A stretch of 64,000 nucleotides of DNA from Arthrobacter silvisoli (GCF_003369445.1 NZ_QRCU01000006.1:1-64000); one strand, 5' to 3'. Shown: positions 41,731 through 53,760, counted from the first letter of the stretch. Translations and numbers: made by a program. The notes: a model not told the origin generated them from the letters alone.

Positions 41731-43083
41731 TCAGTCCAGGGCGCGCTGCTTGGTTTCCGGGGCGAAGAGCCCCATCCAGAGAACCGCCAGCAGCACCAGT
41801 CCGCCGGCCAGCGCGAAGGACGTAGCCAGGCCGAAGGTGGGCCAGAAGAACGAGGCAAACACGAGCGGGCCGAAACCGGCGCCGATCCGGGAGAACGTCG
41901 AGGCCCAGCCGAACCCCGATCCCCGCAGTTCGGTGGGGTAGAGCTCGGACACATAGGCGTACAGCACCGGGATGGCAACCTGCACCACGAAGCCGAAAAC
42001 CAGCAGCCAGAACACCGCAGCGGACGGGATGTCCACCACCAGCGCCACCACTACGAGCGTCGCCGCGGACAACGGGCCGGTCACGGCGAGGATCCACTTG
42101 CGGCCCAGCCGCTCCACCAGCAGCGCCGCCACTACCACGCCCAGCAGTCCGACGGCGGCCATCCCCGCCGTCGTCAGGAACGCCTTGTATTCCTCGAACC
42201 CGGCGCCGATCAGGATGCGCGGCATCCAGGTCAGGCTCAGGTAGTAGACGAGAAGGACGGTGAAGAACAAAGCCCAGGCCGCCGTCGTGATCTTCCAGCT
42301 GAACTGCCACAGGCTGCGCAATTGGGTCCACGCGCTCCCGGCGGAGAGCCGCGGTGCTCCCTGCGGATCGGGCAGGCTGTACGCGCGCGGCTCCGCGCCG
42401 GTGGCAGCGACGAGGGCGTCGATGACTTCCGCGGCCTCCTTGCGCCGGCCTTTGCGGATCAGGAAGAGCGGGGACTCGGGCACGCTGCGCCGCACCCAGA
42501 ACACCAGCAGGGCCGGCAGCACCATCACCAGCATGGTCAGGCGCCAGTCGGCGAACGCGGCCATCAGCCCGGCCGACACGAAACCGCACAGCGCGGCGCC
42601 CACCGGCCACCAGCCGTCCATCGCGGTAAGCACCCTGCCGCGCTGCTTCCGCGGGGTGAACTCTCCCACCAGGGCATAGTCCACCGGAATGCAGCCGCCC
42701 AGGCCGAAACCGGCCATGAAGCGGAAGATGCAGAACCACACGAAGTCCGGGGCGAAGGCGCCCAGCACGGTGAAGAGCGAGAAGATCAGCAGTGTGGCCG
42801 TAAACGCCCTCCGGCGCCCGATCGTGTCCGCGATGGTTCCCCACGCGAAGGCGCCCAGGGCCATGCCGATCAGGTTGGCGGTGCCGATCCAGGCGGCGTC
42901 GGCTGCTTCCAGGGACCAGTGCTTGGAGAGCAGGGGAATGAGGATGCCGTTGAGCGTGACGTCCCAGGCGTCGAACATGAAGCCCAAGCCGCCGATCAGG
43001 AAAATCCGGCCTTGGACCGCCCAGCGCCAAGGCAGTTCCTGGACCACCTGCTCACCGCTGGGCACTGACGTATACGTGTTCAT
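41731..43083 (-). CDS. MFS transporter, sugar/organic acid porter type
   Basis: 450 residues with 12 predicted helices. MFS signatures GTIADTIGRRRAF (between helices 2 and 3) and the central loop of about 70 residues with SVPESPLFLIRKGR are typical of the SV2/niacin and sugar-porter groups. AGGAGG precedes the ATG. It is probably co-transcribed after murQ (21-nt gap), so a cell-wall sugar is a plausible substrate (inference). Confidence 0.85.
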   Translation of the reverse strand: MNTYTSVPSGEQVVQELPWRWAVQGRIFLIGGLGFMFDAWDVTLNGILIPLLSKHWSLEAADAAWIGTANLIGMALGAFAWGTIADTIGRRRAFTATLLIFSLFTVLGAFAPDFVWFCIFRFMAGFGLGGCIPVDYALVGEFTPRKQRGRVLTAMDGWWPVGAALCGFVSAGLMAAFADWRLTMLVMVLPALLVFWVRRSVPESPLFLIRKGRRKEAAEVIDALVAATGAEPRAYSLPDPQGAPRLSAGSAWTQLRSLWQFSWKITTAAWALFFTVLLVYYLSLTWMPRILIGAGFEEYKAFLTTAGMAAVGLLGVVVAALLVERLGRKWILAVTGPLSAATLVVVALVVDIPSAAVFWLLVFGFVVQVAIPVLYAYVSELYPTELRGSGFGWASTFSRIGAGFGPLVFASFFWPTFGLATSFALAGGLVLLAVLWMGLFAPETKQRALD

Positions 43084-43104
43084 TTTCCCCTCCTGGGGAA
43101 AACT

Positions 43105-44079
43105 TTAGCGGTGGTTTTCTATCGCTTTCCGCAGGAAGCCGCCGGCCTCGTCCAGGGCGCCCTTGGCCTGCCCCGGATCGATGCCCGTCAGCAGCACCAG
43201 GATGGCCGCCTTGACCGATCCGCCCACCGAATCGAGGGCACGGATGGCGGTGTCCGCGTCGGCTCCCGTGGCGTGCTGGATGGTGCGCTGGGAGCGTGCC
43301 AGGAGTTTCTGGTTGGTGGCCTTCAGGTCAACCATCAGGTTCCCGTAGGTCTTGCCGAGCTTGACCATCGTGAGCGTGCTGATCATGTTCAGCACGAGTT
43401 TCTGGGCGGTTCCGGCCTTGAGCCGGGTGGAGCCTGCCACGAACTCCGGGCCCACCACCACGTCGATTGCCACGTCCGCTAGCCTGCCGATGGCCGAGCC
43501 GTGGTTGCACGCGATCGCCGCCGTGAACGCACCCCGGCTGCGGGCTTCCTCCAGCGCTCCGATCACGTACGGCGTGCGGCCCGAGGCGGAGATGCCAATC
43601 ACAGCATCTTTTTCCGTCACGTTGATGTCATGAAGATCCCGGGCGCCCGCCGTGGCGTTGTCCTCGGCGTACTCCACCGGTTTCTGGATGGCCTGGGGGC
43701 CGCCGGCGACGATGCCCACCACGAGGCCCGGGGGAGTGCCGAAGGTGGGCGGGCACTCGCTGGCGTCCAGCACGCCCATCCGGCCCGCAGTTCCGGCGCC
43801 GACGTAGAGCAGGCGGCCGCCGCGGGCGAGGCGCTCCGCTACGGCGTCGACTGTTTGTTCGATGGCGGGCGCGGCTTCCTCGACGGCTGCGGGGACGCCG
43901 CGGTTGATCTCGTTCATGGCGGCCACGAGTTCGGCGGTGCCCATGGTGTCGATGCCGCCCAGGTCCGGGGCCGCCTGTTCGGTCTGCAGTCCGGCGAGTT
44001 CGGTGCGCAGCCCCGCCAGGGGGTCGCCGTGCGGAGGGGTTGCGGCGGTGGGGTCAGTCGGGCCAGTTTGTTCCGTCAC
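43105..44079 (-). CDS. murQ: N-acetylmuramic acid 6-phosphate etherase
   Basis: 324 residues from GTG 44079, behind AGGAAAGG; longer readings run into the kinase gene. SIS-domain protein with VGAGTAGRMGVLDASECPPT and the ISASGRTPYV loop, and a catalytic Glu in ECPPTFG. It cleaves the lactyl ether of MurNAc-6-P to give GlcNAc-6-P and lactate in peptidoglycan recycling. It overlaps the kinase gene by 26 nt. Confidence 0.94.
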   Translation of the reverse strand: MTEQTGPTDPTAATPPHGDPLAGLRTELAGLQTEQAAPDLGGIDTMGTAELVAAMNEINRGVPAAVEEAAPAIEQTVDAVAERLARGGRLLYVGAGTAGRMGVLDASECPPTFGTPPGLVVGIVAGGPQAIQKPVEYAEDNATAGARDLHDINVTEKDAVIGISASGRTPYVIGALEEARSRGAFTAAIACNHGSAIGRLADVAIDVVVGPEFVAGSTRLKAGTAQKLVLNMISTLTMVKLGKTYGNLMVDLKATNQKLLARSQRTIQHATGADADTAIRALDSVGGSVKAAILVLLTGIDPGQAKGALDEAGGFLRKAIENHR

Positions 44080-45004
44080 GGTGGATGTACCTTTCCTGCA
44101 GGAGCCCGCGGCGCGTCGCAGCGAGGGCCGCCCCGTCCATGCCGTCGCCGAGGGGCTCGACCATCTCCATCCCAGCCGAAGCCAGGGTGTTGTGCAAGAG
44201 GCCCGCGAAGTACACCGAGCTGGCCAGGCCGCCCAGCACCGCCACCCGGCCGTGGCCGCCGTTGGCCCGCGTGACCGTGCCGGCGAGGATGGTGCAGGCC
44301 TCGTCCACGATCCTGCGCGCGACGGCGTCACCCGCCTGCGCGGCGTGCAGCACCAGGGGAGCGAAATTGGCCATGCTGCGGTACGGGTTCTTGGAACCGC
44401 CCAGCCAGGCGGGGAGGAGGAGGGGCGTCTCGACCAAAGCGCCGGCCGCGGCGCTCAGCGAAGTCTCCGGGCCGCCGTCGAACGCCTGCACCACTGCCTC
44501 CAGGCCGCGCTGGCCGATCCACCGGCCGCTGCCGCGGTCGCCCAGCAGCGGGCCCCAGCCGTCGGCGCGGTGCAACTGCCCGCCGTCGTCGAAGCGGAAC
44601 GCCACCGCGCCGGTGCCCACGATGAGCACGGTGCCGGGGGCGCCCTGCATGGCGCCGAGCTGCGCGGCGGTGGCGTCGGAAAGGACTGCGGCGGGGACAT
44701 GGAAGCGGCGAGAGAGCAGGGCGGCCAGTTCGCTGGAGCTTTCGGCGGAAGCCTCGACGCCGGCCACGGCTGCACCGAAACCGGCCAGCGGGGATCCGGA
44801 CGGGCCAGACGCGGTCAGTTCCGCGGGAATCATCGCGGCCGTCTCTTCCAGCAGCTCGAAGGCCAGCCGTGCGCCGTCGGTGATACCAAGTCCGGGGAAG
44901 CCGTGCTGGTCTGCCTGGGCGAGCACCCGGTCTCCGGAGCGCAGTTCCAGCCGGCACCTGCTCTTGCCGAGATCGGCCACCAGCACCATCTCCGAAGCGT
45001 TCAT
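44054..45004 (-). CDS. BadF/BadG-type N-acetylglucosamine kinase
   Basis: 316 residues from ATG 45004. ASKHA fold: phosphate-1 loop LVADLGKSRCRLEL, phosphate-2 VLIVGTGAVAFRF, LLGDRGSGRWIG, and adenosine motif VAVLGGLASS. It phosphorylates GlcNAc or MurNAc sugars. The position before murQ suggests a joint peptidoglycan-sugar pathway; a MurNAc kinase role is possible. TAGCTT lies 7 nt before the ATG. Confidence 0.85.
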   Translation of the reverse strand: MNASEMVLVADLGKSRCRLELRSGDRVLAQADQHGFPGLGITDGARLAFELLEETAAMIPAELTASGPSGSPLAGFGAAVAGVEASAESSSELAALLSRRFHVPAAVLSDATAAQLGAMQGAPGTVLIVGTGAVAFRFDDGGQLHRADGWGPLLGDRGSGRWIGQRGLEAVVQAFDGGPETSLSAAAGALVETPLLLPAWLGGSKNPYRSMANFAPLVLHAAQAGDAVARRIVDEACTILAGTVTRANGGHGRVAVLGGLASSVYFAGLLHNTLASAGMEMVEPLGDGMDGAALAATRRGLLQERYIHRDGTNWPD

Positions 45005-45177
45005 GAGCACTAAGCTACTACGCGTTGTGAGGCCTGCTCTACGTCCTTTGGGGGGTTGCAGAGCACGGAGAGCGGGGCGCCGCAACGCAATGAAAACGGG
45101 GGCCACCGCGGACGCGATAAACTGTGGCGTATCCCCACCATCCGCGAGCCCAACGCGATCCAAGACGGAGATTTTTT

Positions 45178-46860
45178 GTGAGCTTCACGCAGCTTGACCG
45201 TGTCCCTATCCGCCGTGCACTCATCTCGGTTTACGACAAGACAGGACTGGAGGAGCTCGCGAAGGGCCTGCACGCAGCCGGCGTCGCCATCGTCTCCACC
45301 GGTTCCACCGCCAAGAAGATCGCCGCGGCCGGCATCCCGGTCAAGGAAGTCGAAGAAGTCACCGGTTCCCCGGAAATGCTGGATGGCCGGGTCAAGACCC
45401 TGCACCCGCGCGTGCACGGAGGCATCCTCGCCGACCGCCGCGTCCAGGCCCACATGGACACCCTGGCCAAGATGGAGATCGAGCCCTTCGACCTCGTAGT
45501 CGTCAACCTGTACCCCTTCGTCGAAACGGTCCGCTCCGGTGCCGGGCAGGACGACGTCGTCGAACAGATCGACATCGGAGGCCCCGCCATGGTGCGCTCG
45601 GCCGCGAAGAACCACGCCGCCGTCACCATCGTCACGGACCCCTCCTTCTACGGTGAAGTAGTTGAGGCAGCCGCGGCCGGCGGCTTCGACCTGAAGACCC
45701 GCCGCCGCCTGGCCGCCAAGGCCTTCGCCCACACCGCTGCCTACGACACCGCCGTGGCCACCTGGACCGCCTCCCAGTTCCTGGACGAGGACGGCGACGG
45801 CGTCATCGACTGGCCGGCGTACGCCGGCCTGGCGCTGGAACGCTCCGAGGTGCTGCGCTATGGCGAGAACCCGCACCAGCAGGCCGCCCTGTATGTGGAC
45901 AAGGCCGCCCCGGCCGGCATCGCCCAGGCCGACCAGCTGCACGGCAAGGCCATGAGCTACAACAACTTCGTGGACGCCGACGCCGCCCTGCGCGCCGCCT
46001 TCGACTTCGCCGGGCCGGCCGTGGCTGTCGTCAAGCACGCGAACCCCTGCGGTGTGGCCGTCGGTTCCGCCGACGCCGAGGACCCCATTGCTGACGCCCA
46101 CGCCAAGGCCCACGCCTGCGACCCCGTCTCCGCCTACGGTGGCGTGATCGCCGCGAACCGTACCGTGACCGCCGGCATGGCGCGCACGGTCGCCGGTATC
46201 TTCACCGAGGTCGTCATCGCCCCGGACTTCGAGCCGGAAGCGGTGGAGATCCTCTCCAAGAAGAAGAACATCCGCCTGCTCGCCCTGCCCGAGGGCTACG
46301 ACCGCTATCCGGCCGAGATGCGCCAGGTGTCCGGCGGTGTGCTGGTGCAGATGAGCGACAAGGTGGACGCCGACGGCGACAACCCCGCCAACTGGACCCT
46401 CGCCGCGGGTGAAGCCGCAGACGACGCCACCCTGGCCGACCTCGCCTTCGCCTGGACCGCCTGCCGCGCCCCCAAGTCCAACGCCATCCTGCTGGCCGAC
46501 AACGGTGCCACCGTCGGTATCGGCATGGGCCAGGTCAACCGTCTGGACTCCTGCAAGCTGGCCGTCGAACGCGCCAACACCCTGGGCATGACGGTGGAGT
46601 CCGACAGCGCTAGTGGGGGCGATGCCCCCGGCGGCGCGTCCAACGCCTCCGCAGCGGGCGCACCTGAGCGTGCCCGTGGCGCCGTGGCGGCCTCCGACGC
46701 GTTCTTCCCGTTCGCCGACGGCCTGCAGATCCTGATCGACGCCGGTGTCCGCGCCGTGGTCCAGCCCGGCGGCTCCGTCCGGGACGAGGAAGTCATTGCC
46801 GCGGCCAACGCTGCGGGCATCACGATGTACTTCACCGGCGCACGCCACTTCTTCCACTAA
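45178..46860 (+). CDS. purH: Bifunctional AICAR transformylase / IMP cyclohydrolase
   Basis: 560 residues from GTG 45178, 7 nt after GGAG. The N-terminal IMP cyclohydrolase part ([18 protein letters not shown]) is followed by the AICAR transformylase part with [10 protein letters not shown] and CDPVSAYGG. It performs the last two steps of IMP synthesis. Before [12 protein letters not shown] there is a low-complexity Gly/Ala/Ser stretch of about 30 residues ([20 protein letters not shown]), which is longer than in most PurH proteins but keeps the frame. Confidence 0.97.
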   Translation: MSFTQLDRVPIRRALISVYDKTGLEELAKGLHAAGVAIVSTGSTAKKIAAAGIPVKEVEEVTGSPEMLDGRVKTLHPRVHGGILADRRVQAHMDTLAKMEIEPFDLVVVNLYPFVETVRSGAGQDDVVEQIDIGGPAMVRSAAKNHAAVTIVTDPSFYGEVVEAAAAGGFDLKTRRRLAAKAFAHTAAYDTAVATWTASQFLDEDGDGVIDWPAYAGLALERSEVLRYGENPHQQAALYVDKAAPAGIAQADQLHGKAMSYNNFVDADAALRAAFDFAGPAVAVVKHANPCGVAVGSADAEDPIADAHAKAHACDPVSAYGGVIAANRTVTAGMARTVAGIFTEVVIAPDFEPEAVEILSKKKNIRLLALPEGYDRYPAEMRQVSGGVLVQMSDKVDADGDNPANWTLAAGEAADDATLADLAFAWTACRAPKSNAILLADNGATVGIGMGQVNRLDSCKLAVERANTLGMTVESDSASGGDAPGGASNASAAGAPERARGAVAASDAFFPFADGLQILIDAGVRAVVQPGGSVRDEEVIAAANAAGITMYFTGARHFFH

Positions 46861-46888
46861 GAAGCACTGCAGCTAAGAAGCACTGCAG
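46857..46888. repeat. 16-bp tandem repeat after purH
   Basis: CTAAGAAGCACTGCAG occurs twice in a row, beginning within the purH stop codon region. Confidence 0.9.
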
Positions 46889-46896
46889 CCCACACG

Positions 46897-46933
46897 AAAA
46901 CGGCGGCCGTCCCCTCAAAGGGGACGGCCGCCG
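46897..46933 (-). terminator. Hairpin terminator between purH and the protease gene
   Basis: A perfect 14-bp GC-rich stem (46901-46914 with 46920-46933), 5-nt loop. On the minus strand it is followed by TTTT, so it ends the protease transcript; it may also end purH. Confidence 0.85.
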
Positions 46934-46964
46934 TCGTCGCTTAACCGGGCTGCGTTAACTCAGC

Positions 46965-47939
46965 TCAGTTGGCGGAGGCGGTGCCGTAGGCCTGTTGGAT
47001 GACCGAACCCCAGTAGGGGCCGTACATGGTGGTGGAGCGGCTGCCGTAACCGTAGCTGTTGATTGAGTTCTGGTAGCCGTCGGAGTTGCTGCCGATGAAC
47101 CAGGGGCCGCCGGAAGAGCCGCCGGTCATGTCACAAGGGATGCCCTGGGTGGTGCCGCCGGGGTTGATGGTGTCGTCATGGGCGGTGCCGGTGCAGGCCT
47201 TGAGTGACTGGCCGTCGAAGGGGCTCGCGGCGGGGTAGCCGAAGGCCTTGTAGCTCAGGCCGCGGGCCGCGTTGAACTCGACGCCGGAGGCGCCCACCGC
47301 GTCGGAGAGGCTCTGGCCGTTCAGGGTGGAGACGACGGCGAAGCCGGTGTCGTACTGGATATCCCCGCCGGAGCTCCACTGGCTGGTGGTGTACAGGGCG
47401 CGTGCGGTCCACTTCCCGTACGGAGCCGCGCCGTTCAGGTATGCCGGGACGAAGACGAAGTTGGTGGCGAAGGCTCCGGGGCCCTCGTTGAGGCAGTGGC
47501 CGGCGGTGGAGACGGTGCTCTTGTTGGCCGAAGCCACGGAGTTGCCGGAGCACACGTAGTTGAGGCCACCGAGGGTGAAGAAGACCTTGCCGATGTGCGA
47601 TACCGGGGCCTCGTCGGTGTGCAGGGACGGTTTGCCCTTGCCGGCCTTGCCCGAAATCCTGGTCGAGGTGCCCTTTTCGACGGCGGCACGGGATGTGCTC
47701 TTGCCACGCTCCAGCGCCTTGTGTGCCAGGACGTCGCCCGGGATTGCCGAGCGCATGCGTTCAGGGGTCCAGTAGTCGGCCACGCCGCTGGTCTGCAGGA
47801 CGGTGCTGACGGGGTGGGACACCTCCTTGATGTCCGGGGACGCGGAGGTCGCGGCCGCCCCTCCCGCGGATGTGAAGGCGAACAGTACGGCCGCGGAGAG
47901 ACCGAGAAGGCTTGTGGCCAGGGTCTTGGTTCTTGTCAC
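46965..47939 (-). CDS. Secreted trypsin-like serine peptidase
   Basis: 324 residues from GTG 47939, 6 nt after AGGA. The signal peptide ends near AAATS (about residue 32). A propeptide of about 75 residues is rich in Lys/Ser, followed by a chymotrypsin-fold domain: His in STAGHC, Asp in QYDTGFAVV, Ser in GGSSGGPW. It resembles the V8/glutamyl-endopeptidase-like group of actinobacteria. Extracellular; not related closely to the protease at 24219. Confidence 0.9.
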   Translation of the reverse strand: MTRTKTLATSLLGLSAAVLFAFTSAGGAAATSASPDIKEVSHPVSTVLQTSGVADYWTPERMRSAIPGDVLAHKALERGKSTSRAAVEKGTSTRISGKAGKGKPSLHTDEAPVSHIGKVFFTLGGLNYVCSGNSVASANKSTVSTAGHCLNEGPGAFATNFVFVPAYLNGAAPYGKWTARALYTTSQWSSGGDIQYDTGFAVVSTLNGQSLSDAVGASGVEFNAARGLSYKAFGYPAASPFDGQSLKACTGTAHDDTINPGGTTQGIPCDMTGGSSGGPWFIGSNSDGYQNSINSYGYGSRSTTMYGPYWGSVIQQAYGTASAN

Positions 47940-50516
<2,577 letters not shown>

Positions 50517-50525
50517 TCACGGCCT

Positions 50526-50577
50526 AACCCAACTGACTCGCAGTTAAAACGACATCTACTGCGAGTCAGTTGGGTTT
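50526..50577. repeat. Palindromic repeat, copy 1 (also possible icd terminator)
   Basis: A perfect 19-bp inverted repeat (50526-50544 with 50558-50576) around a 13-nt loop containing ACGACA. The arm ACTGACTCGCA and the loop recur in variant form at 51718-51777. Confidence 0.85.
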
Positions 50578-50586
50578 AACGCCCCG

Positions 50587-51690
50587 TCAGCGCACCGCTG
50601 CGAAACGCGGTGCCGCCACGCCGCCGTCGGCGATGTCCGCCAGGACCCTGCCGATCGCCGGGGTGAACTTGAAGCCGTGTCCCGAGAAGCCGGCGCCCAC
50701 CACCAGCGGGCCGAATCCGTCGAGCACGAAGTCCTCGGTCGGAGTGGTGGTGTACGTGCAGCTGATCGGCACCGCCGTTGCGGGGTCGACGCCGGGAAGC
50801 CACTCGCGCGCGTAGCGCACCAGGGCTTCGAGCTGCCGGGGTTCGGGCTCGAAGGTGCGCGCATCGGGATCCGTCACGGGGCCGACACCGTGCCACCCGG
50901 CCTTGATGCCCTCGCCCGGAGTCAGCATGCCGTAGACGGGGCTGTACCAGTAGTCGTCCCTGGGATCGTCCGGATCCGGGTTGTGGTTGAAGCTGGGCCA
51001 GTCCAGGGAGCCGTCCAGCGGTGTGAAATGCGCCGGCTGTTCCTGGGTGACCACCAGCGGCGGCAGGGTGGCGAGACCGTCGAGGACCTTGCCGGCCCAG
51101 GCGCCGGCCGTGACCACCACCCGGCGGGCCGTGTACTCGGCCTGGTCCGTCACCACGAGCACCGCGTCGGCGCCGAGGACCCGGATGGCGCGTACCGGCG
51201 TCGAGTATTCGAAACGGGCGCCGCGGGCCTCGGCCGCTTTCCGCAGCGCTATAAGTGCCTCGGCCGCCCGCACCCGGCCGGAGCCGGGCACGAACAGGAC
51301 GTCGCCGCGGAAGGCCATGCCCTGCCAGCGTTCCCCGGCCTCGGCTGCGGAGAGGAAGTAGCTCTCGATACCCCGTTCCTGGTGGGCTTCGCGGACCGTG
51401 CGGAGCTTGGCCACGTTGCCGTGGTTCGCCAGTCCGACGAGGTCCAGGAGCTGCGTTCCGGTTTCCTCGGCCAGTTCGTCCCACAGCTTCCGGGATTCGG
51501 CGAGGAGTTCGAGGTAGTCCGCTTCGGCGTAGGCGGTGTTGAAGTTCCGGGTGGCGCCGTGCGAGGCCCCGATCTTGTGACCTTCTTCGAACTGCTCCAG
51601 GAGCACCACCGATGTGCCGCCCCGGGCCAGCTGCCAGGCCGCGGCCGAGCCCATCGCTCCGCCGCCTACCACCACTACGTCAACATTCAT
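50587..51690 (-). CDS. solA: Sarcosine oxidase / N-methyl amino acid oxidase family flavoprotein
   Basis: 367 residues from ATG 51690 (an ATG at 51699 is equally possible). N-terminal FAD motif VVVGGGAMGSAAAWQL, a GASHGATRNFN segment typical of monomeric sarcosine oxidases, and C-terminal GFSGHGFKFTPAIG next to the covalent-flavin region. A cysteine that would carry the FAD is expected near PISCTYT. It oxidises N-methyl amino acids to the amine plus formaldehyde and H2O2. It is flanked on both sides by copies of one palindromic repeat. Confidence 0.85.
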   Translation of the reverse strand: MNVDVVVVGGGAMGSAAAWQLARGGTSVVLLEQFEEGHKIGASHGATRNFNTAYAEADYLELLAESRKLWDELAEETGTQLLDLVGLANHGNVAKLRTVREAHQERGIESYFLSAAEAGERWQGMAFRGDVLFVPGSGRVRAAEALIALRKAAEARGARFEYSTPVRAIRVLGADAVLVVTDQAEYTARRVVVTAGAWAGKVLDGLATLPPLVVTQEQPAHFTPLDGSLDWPSFNHNPDPDDPRDDYWYSPVYGMLTPGEGIKAGWHGVGPVTDPDARTFEPEPRQLEALVRYAREWLPGVDPATAVPISCTYTTTPTEDFVLDGFGPLVVGAGFSGHGFKFTPAIGRVLADIADGGVAAPRFAAVR

Positions 51691-51717
51691 GGCTTCCATT
51701 CTGCCCTTTAGCCCCCG

Positions 51718-51777
51718 ACTGGCTCGCAGTCGTTGAGTTGCGAGGGCTCGTAACGACAAAAATGCGAGCCAGTTGGG
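51718..51777. repeat. Palindromic repeat, copy 2
   Basis: ACTGGCTCGCA (51718-51728) pairs with TGCGAGCCAGT (51763-51773), followed by TGGGT, with ACGACA in the interior. It is a diverged copy of the element at 50526-50577. The two copies bracket solA. Confidence 0.75.
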
Positions 51778-51798
51778 TGGGCGGCTTAGATTGGGTGG

Positions 51799-52266
51799 GT
51801 GAATTTCCTCAATCCTTCCGCCGCATCGAGCTCGTACGGAACCGCGCTGCTCCGGATCTGCGTCGGCGCCCTCATGGCGCTGCACGGGGTCCGGAAGATC
51901 CTGGCCGGGCAGGAAGCCTTCGAAGCGTCCATTGCCGGGATGGGAGTGCAGAAAGCGGAGATGCTGTCCTGGCTGGTCATCCTCGGCGAAACGGGCCTCG
52001 GCGCGATGTTCCTGCTGGGAGCTTTCACCCGGCTGGCCGGGTTCCTGGCAGCGGTCATGTTCGCAGCCATCTGGTTCGTCACCGAATCCGGCAAGCCCCT
52101 GCTGGCCGGGACAGGCGGGATCGCCGGCGAACTGCTCATCGTTTACGTCGTGGTGTCCCTGGCCTTGGTGTTCCTGGGTTCGGGCGCCGCCTCACTGGAC
52201 CGGAAGATGTCCGGGGCGCGGGGCTTCGGAGTGCGAGGGGCGGGCAGGAAAAGCGGGAGGCGCTAG
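51799..52266 (+). CDS. DoxX-family membrane protein
   Basis: 155 residues, start GTG 51799. Four membrane helices; RICVGALMALHGVRKILAG and GETGLGAMFLLGAFTRLAG are typical of DoxX. The C-terminal tail is basic. No ribosome site; TAGATT ends six bases before the GTG, so it is probably leaderless. Function in redox or membrane stress is known only for some relatives. Confidence 0.82.
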   Translation: MNFLNPSAASSSYGTALLRICVGALMALHGVRKILAGQEAFEASIAGMGVQKAEMLSWLVILGETGLGAMFLLGAFTRLAGFLAAVMFAAIWFVTESGKPLLAGTGGIAGELLIVYVVVSLALVFLGSGAASLDRKMSGARGFGVRGAGRKSGRR

Positions 52267-52442
52267 CGGCTGAAGTTCGCCGGAAGTATCGTCAGCATGG
52301 TGGCTCCGATGTTGACAGGGACCGCAATCGGAGCCACCACCTGATCTCCGGACGGGACGCCACCCGCCGGATTAGTAGCCGTGGTTTCCGAAGCAGCTAT
52401 GCGGCTTTGCGCAGCTTTGATCTGACGCCCCCAGCCTCTGAC
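52263..52442 (-). pseudogene. Possible fragment of a chaplin-like secreted protein
   Basis: A 59-codon frame with no good start ends in GDQVVAPIAVPVNIGATMLT and a short tail. The alternating hydrophobic pattern with NQVVAPI..PVN-type spacing resembles chaplin (DUF320) domains of actinobacteria, but the two cysteines are missing and no signal peptide is in frame. It may be the end of a decayed gene. Confidence 0.3.
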
Positions 52443-52591
52443 TCAGATTCAACGGTTGCGTACATCGTAGGACCAGGGAATTGGCCGGTCCAGAAAAAGC
52501 GGAATATCGACGCCAAGTGTCATGGCGGTCCCGGTAGATGACGGGAACAGGGCGTTGGTACGGAATCTTCCAACCCCGTGTGACGCTCCTG
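52267..52591. other. 325-bp region without an intact gene
   Basis: Besides the possible chaplin-like fragment it contains a 12-bp inverted repeat (52299-52310 with 52327-52338) without a T run. No insertion-sequence ends are visible. Confidence 0.45.
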
Positions 52592-53671
52592 TCACACGCG
52601 CTTGGGCTGGTCGTTGGCGTAGCGGATCCCCAGTTGCGACCGGACGCCGTCAAACAAGCGCATGGTGTCCACCGTGTCATCCCACGGCATCACGGGGCTC
52701 TGCGTGAGGCTCTGTTGGACGCACCGGGTCACCTCGCGCAGTTCATAGCAGTAGCCAACGCCCACGACGTCGAAACGCTCCACCCGCGGCTCGTCCCACC
52801 CCGTGCGGATGTGCAGTTCGCGCGGATTGTTGATGGAGCCGTGGGTCTGCAGGAACCCGCCGGTTCCGGCCACGGACGCAGACCGCGGGCCGTGTGCCAG
52901 CAAGGAAGAGGTCAGCTGCGCGAGGGCGCCACTGTCGTATCCGAGGGTCAGCGCGTTCTGGGAGTCGACGCCGTCGCTGTTCAGGGTGCCCACGGCGCTG
53001 ACGGTCTGCGGGGCGCCAAGGGTGCCCCACGCCCAGAGGAGCGGGTAGACGGTGAGGTCCAACAAGGCGCCGCCGCCGTCCGCCGGTGACCAGATCCGTG
53101 CCGCGGGGTCGTACGGTGCGGGGAAGCCCAGGTCCGCGCTGACCCATTTGATCTCGCCCAGCTCGCCCGAGGCCGCAATCGCGAAGGCCCTCTGCATGCT
53201 GGGCAGGAAACGGCTCCACACCGCCTCCATCAGGAAGAGCTGCCGATCGCGCGCCAGGGCCACCAGTTCCGCGGCCTCGCGGGCATTGATGGTGAAGGCC
53301 TTCTCGCACAGCACGTGCTTGCCGGCCTCCAGCGCGGCCTTGGCCACCTCGAAATGCTGGGCATGCGGGGTGGCGACGTAGACGACGTCCACCGCGTCGT
53401 CGGCGAGCAGCCGCTGGTAGCCATGCACTCCGCCGTCGTCCCCGTACGCCTTCTTGGCGCCGTGCATCGCGGCGAAGGCATCCGCCGACTCCTGGCTCCG
53501 CGAACTGACCGCGTACAGCTCGGCGTCTTCAAGCTGGAGGAGGTCCCCGGTGACGGTCCGGGCAATCCCGCCCGTGGCGACGACGCCCCAGCGCAGGGTC
53601 TTTCCGGTGGCGGCCCGCGGGTCCTGGTTTTCCTGGTTGAACAGCCATGGCCTGGCGATGTGCTTGCTCAT
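52592..53671 (-). CDS. Gfo/Idh/MocA-family oxidoreductase
   Basis: 359 residues from ATG 53671, 9 nt after GAGAGG. N-terminal NAD(P)-binding fold with GVVATGGIARTV, then VVYVATPHAQHFEVAKAALEAGKHVLCEKAF containing the family EKP-like motif (EKA here, so the usual Pro is replaced). The C-terminal half is the GFO_IDH_MocA beta-sheet domain. Substrate is probably a sugar or inositol derivative. Confidence 0.87.
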   Translation of the reverse strand: MSKHIARPWLFNQENQDPRAATGKTLRWGVVATGGIARTVTGDLLQLEDAELYAVSSRSQESADAFAAMHGAKKAYGDDGGVHGYQRLLADDAVDVVYVATPHAQHFEVAKAALEAGKHVLCEKAFTINAREAAELVALARDRQLFLMEAVWSRFLPSMQRAFAIAASGELGEIKWVSADLGFPAPYDPAARIWSPADGGGALLDLTVYPLLWAWGTLGAPQTVSAVGTLNSDGVDSQNALTLGYDSGALAQLTSSLLAHGPRSASVAGTGGFLQTHGSINNPRELHIRTGWDEPRVERFDVVGVGYCYELREVTRCVQQSLTQSPVMPWDDTVDTMRLFDGVRSQLGIRYANDQPKRV

Positions 53672-53760
53672 GGTGACCATCCTCTCACCCGGGACACCGC
53701 AGGCGGTGCCCCCTCCGGGCGGCTTTCCTCCGCTTGGCCGGGTAACTCAAGCTCCCGGTA

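Noticed and set aside
46605-46690. Frameshift or insertion error in purH at the low-complexity stretch
   Set aside because: The frame is kept on both sides and the conserved C-terminus follows, so it is probably a tolerated loop expansion.
45010-46857. 615-codon open frame antisense to purH
   Set aside because: Shadow of a high-GC gene; composition (Gly/Val/His/Asp) is that of reverse-complement coding, and purH is certain.
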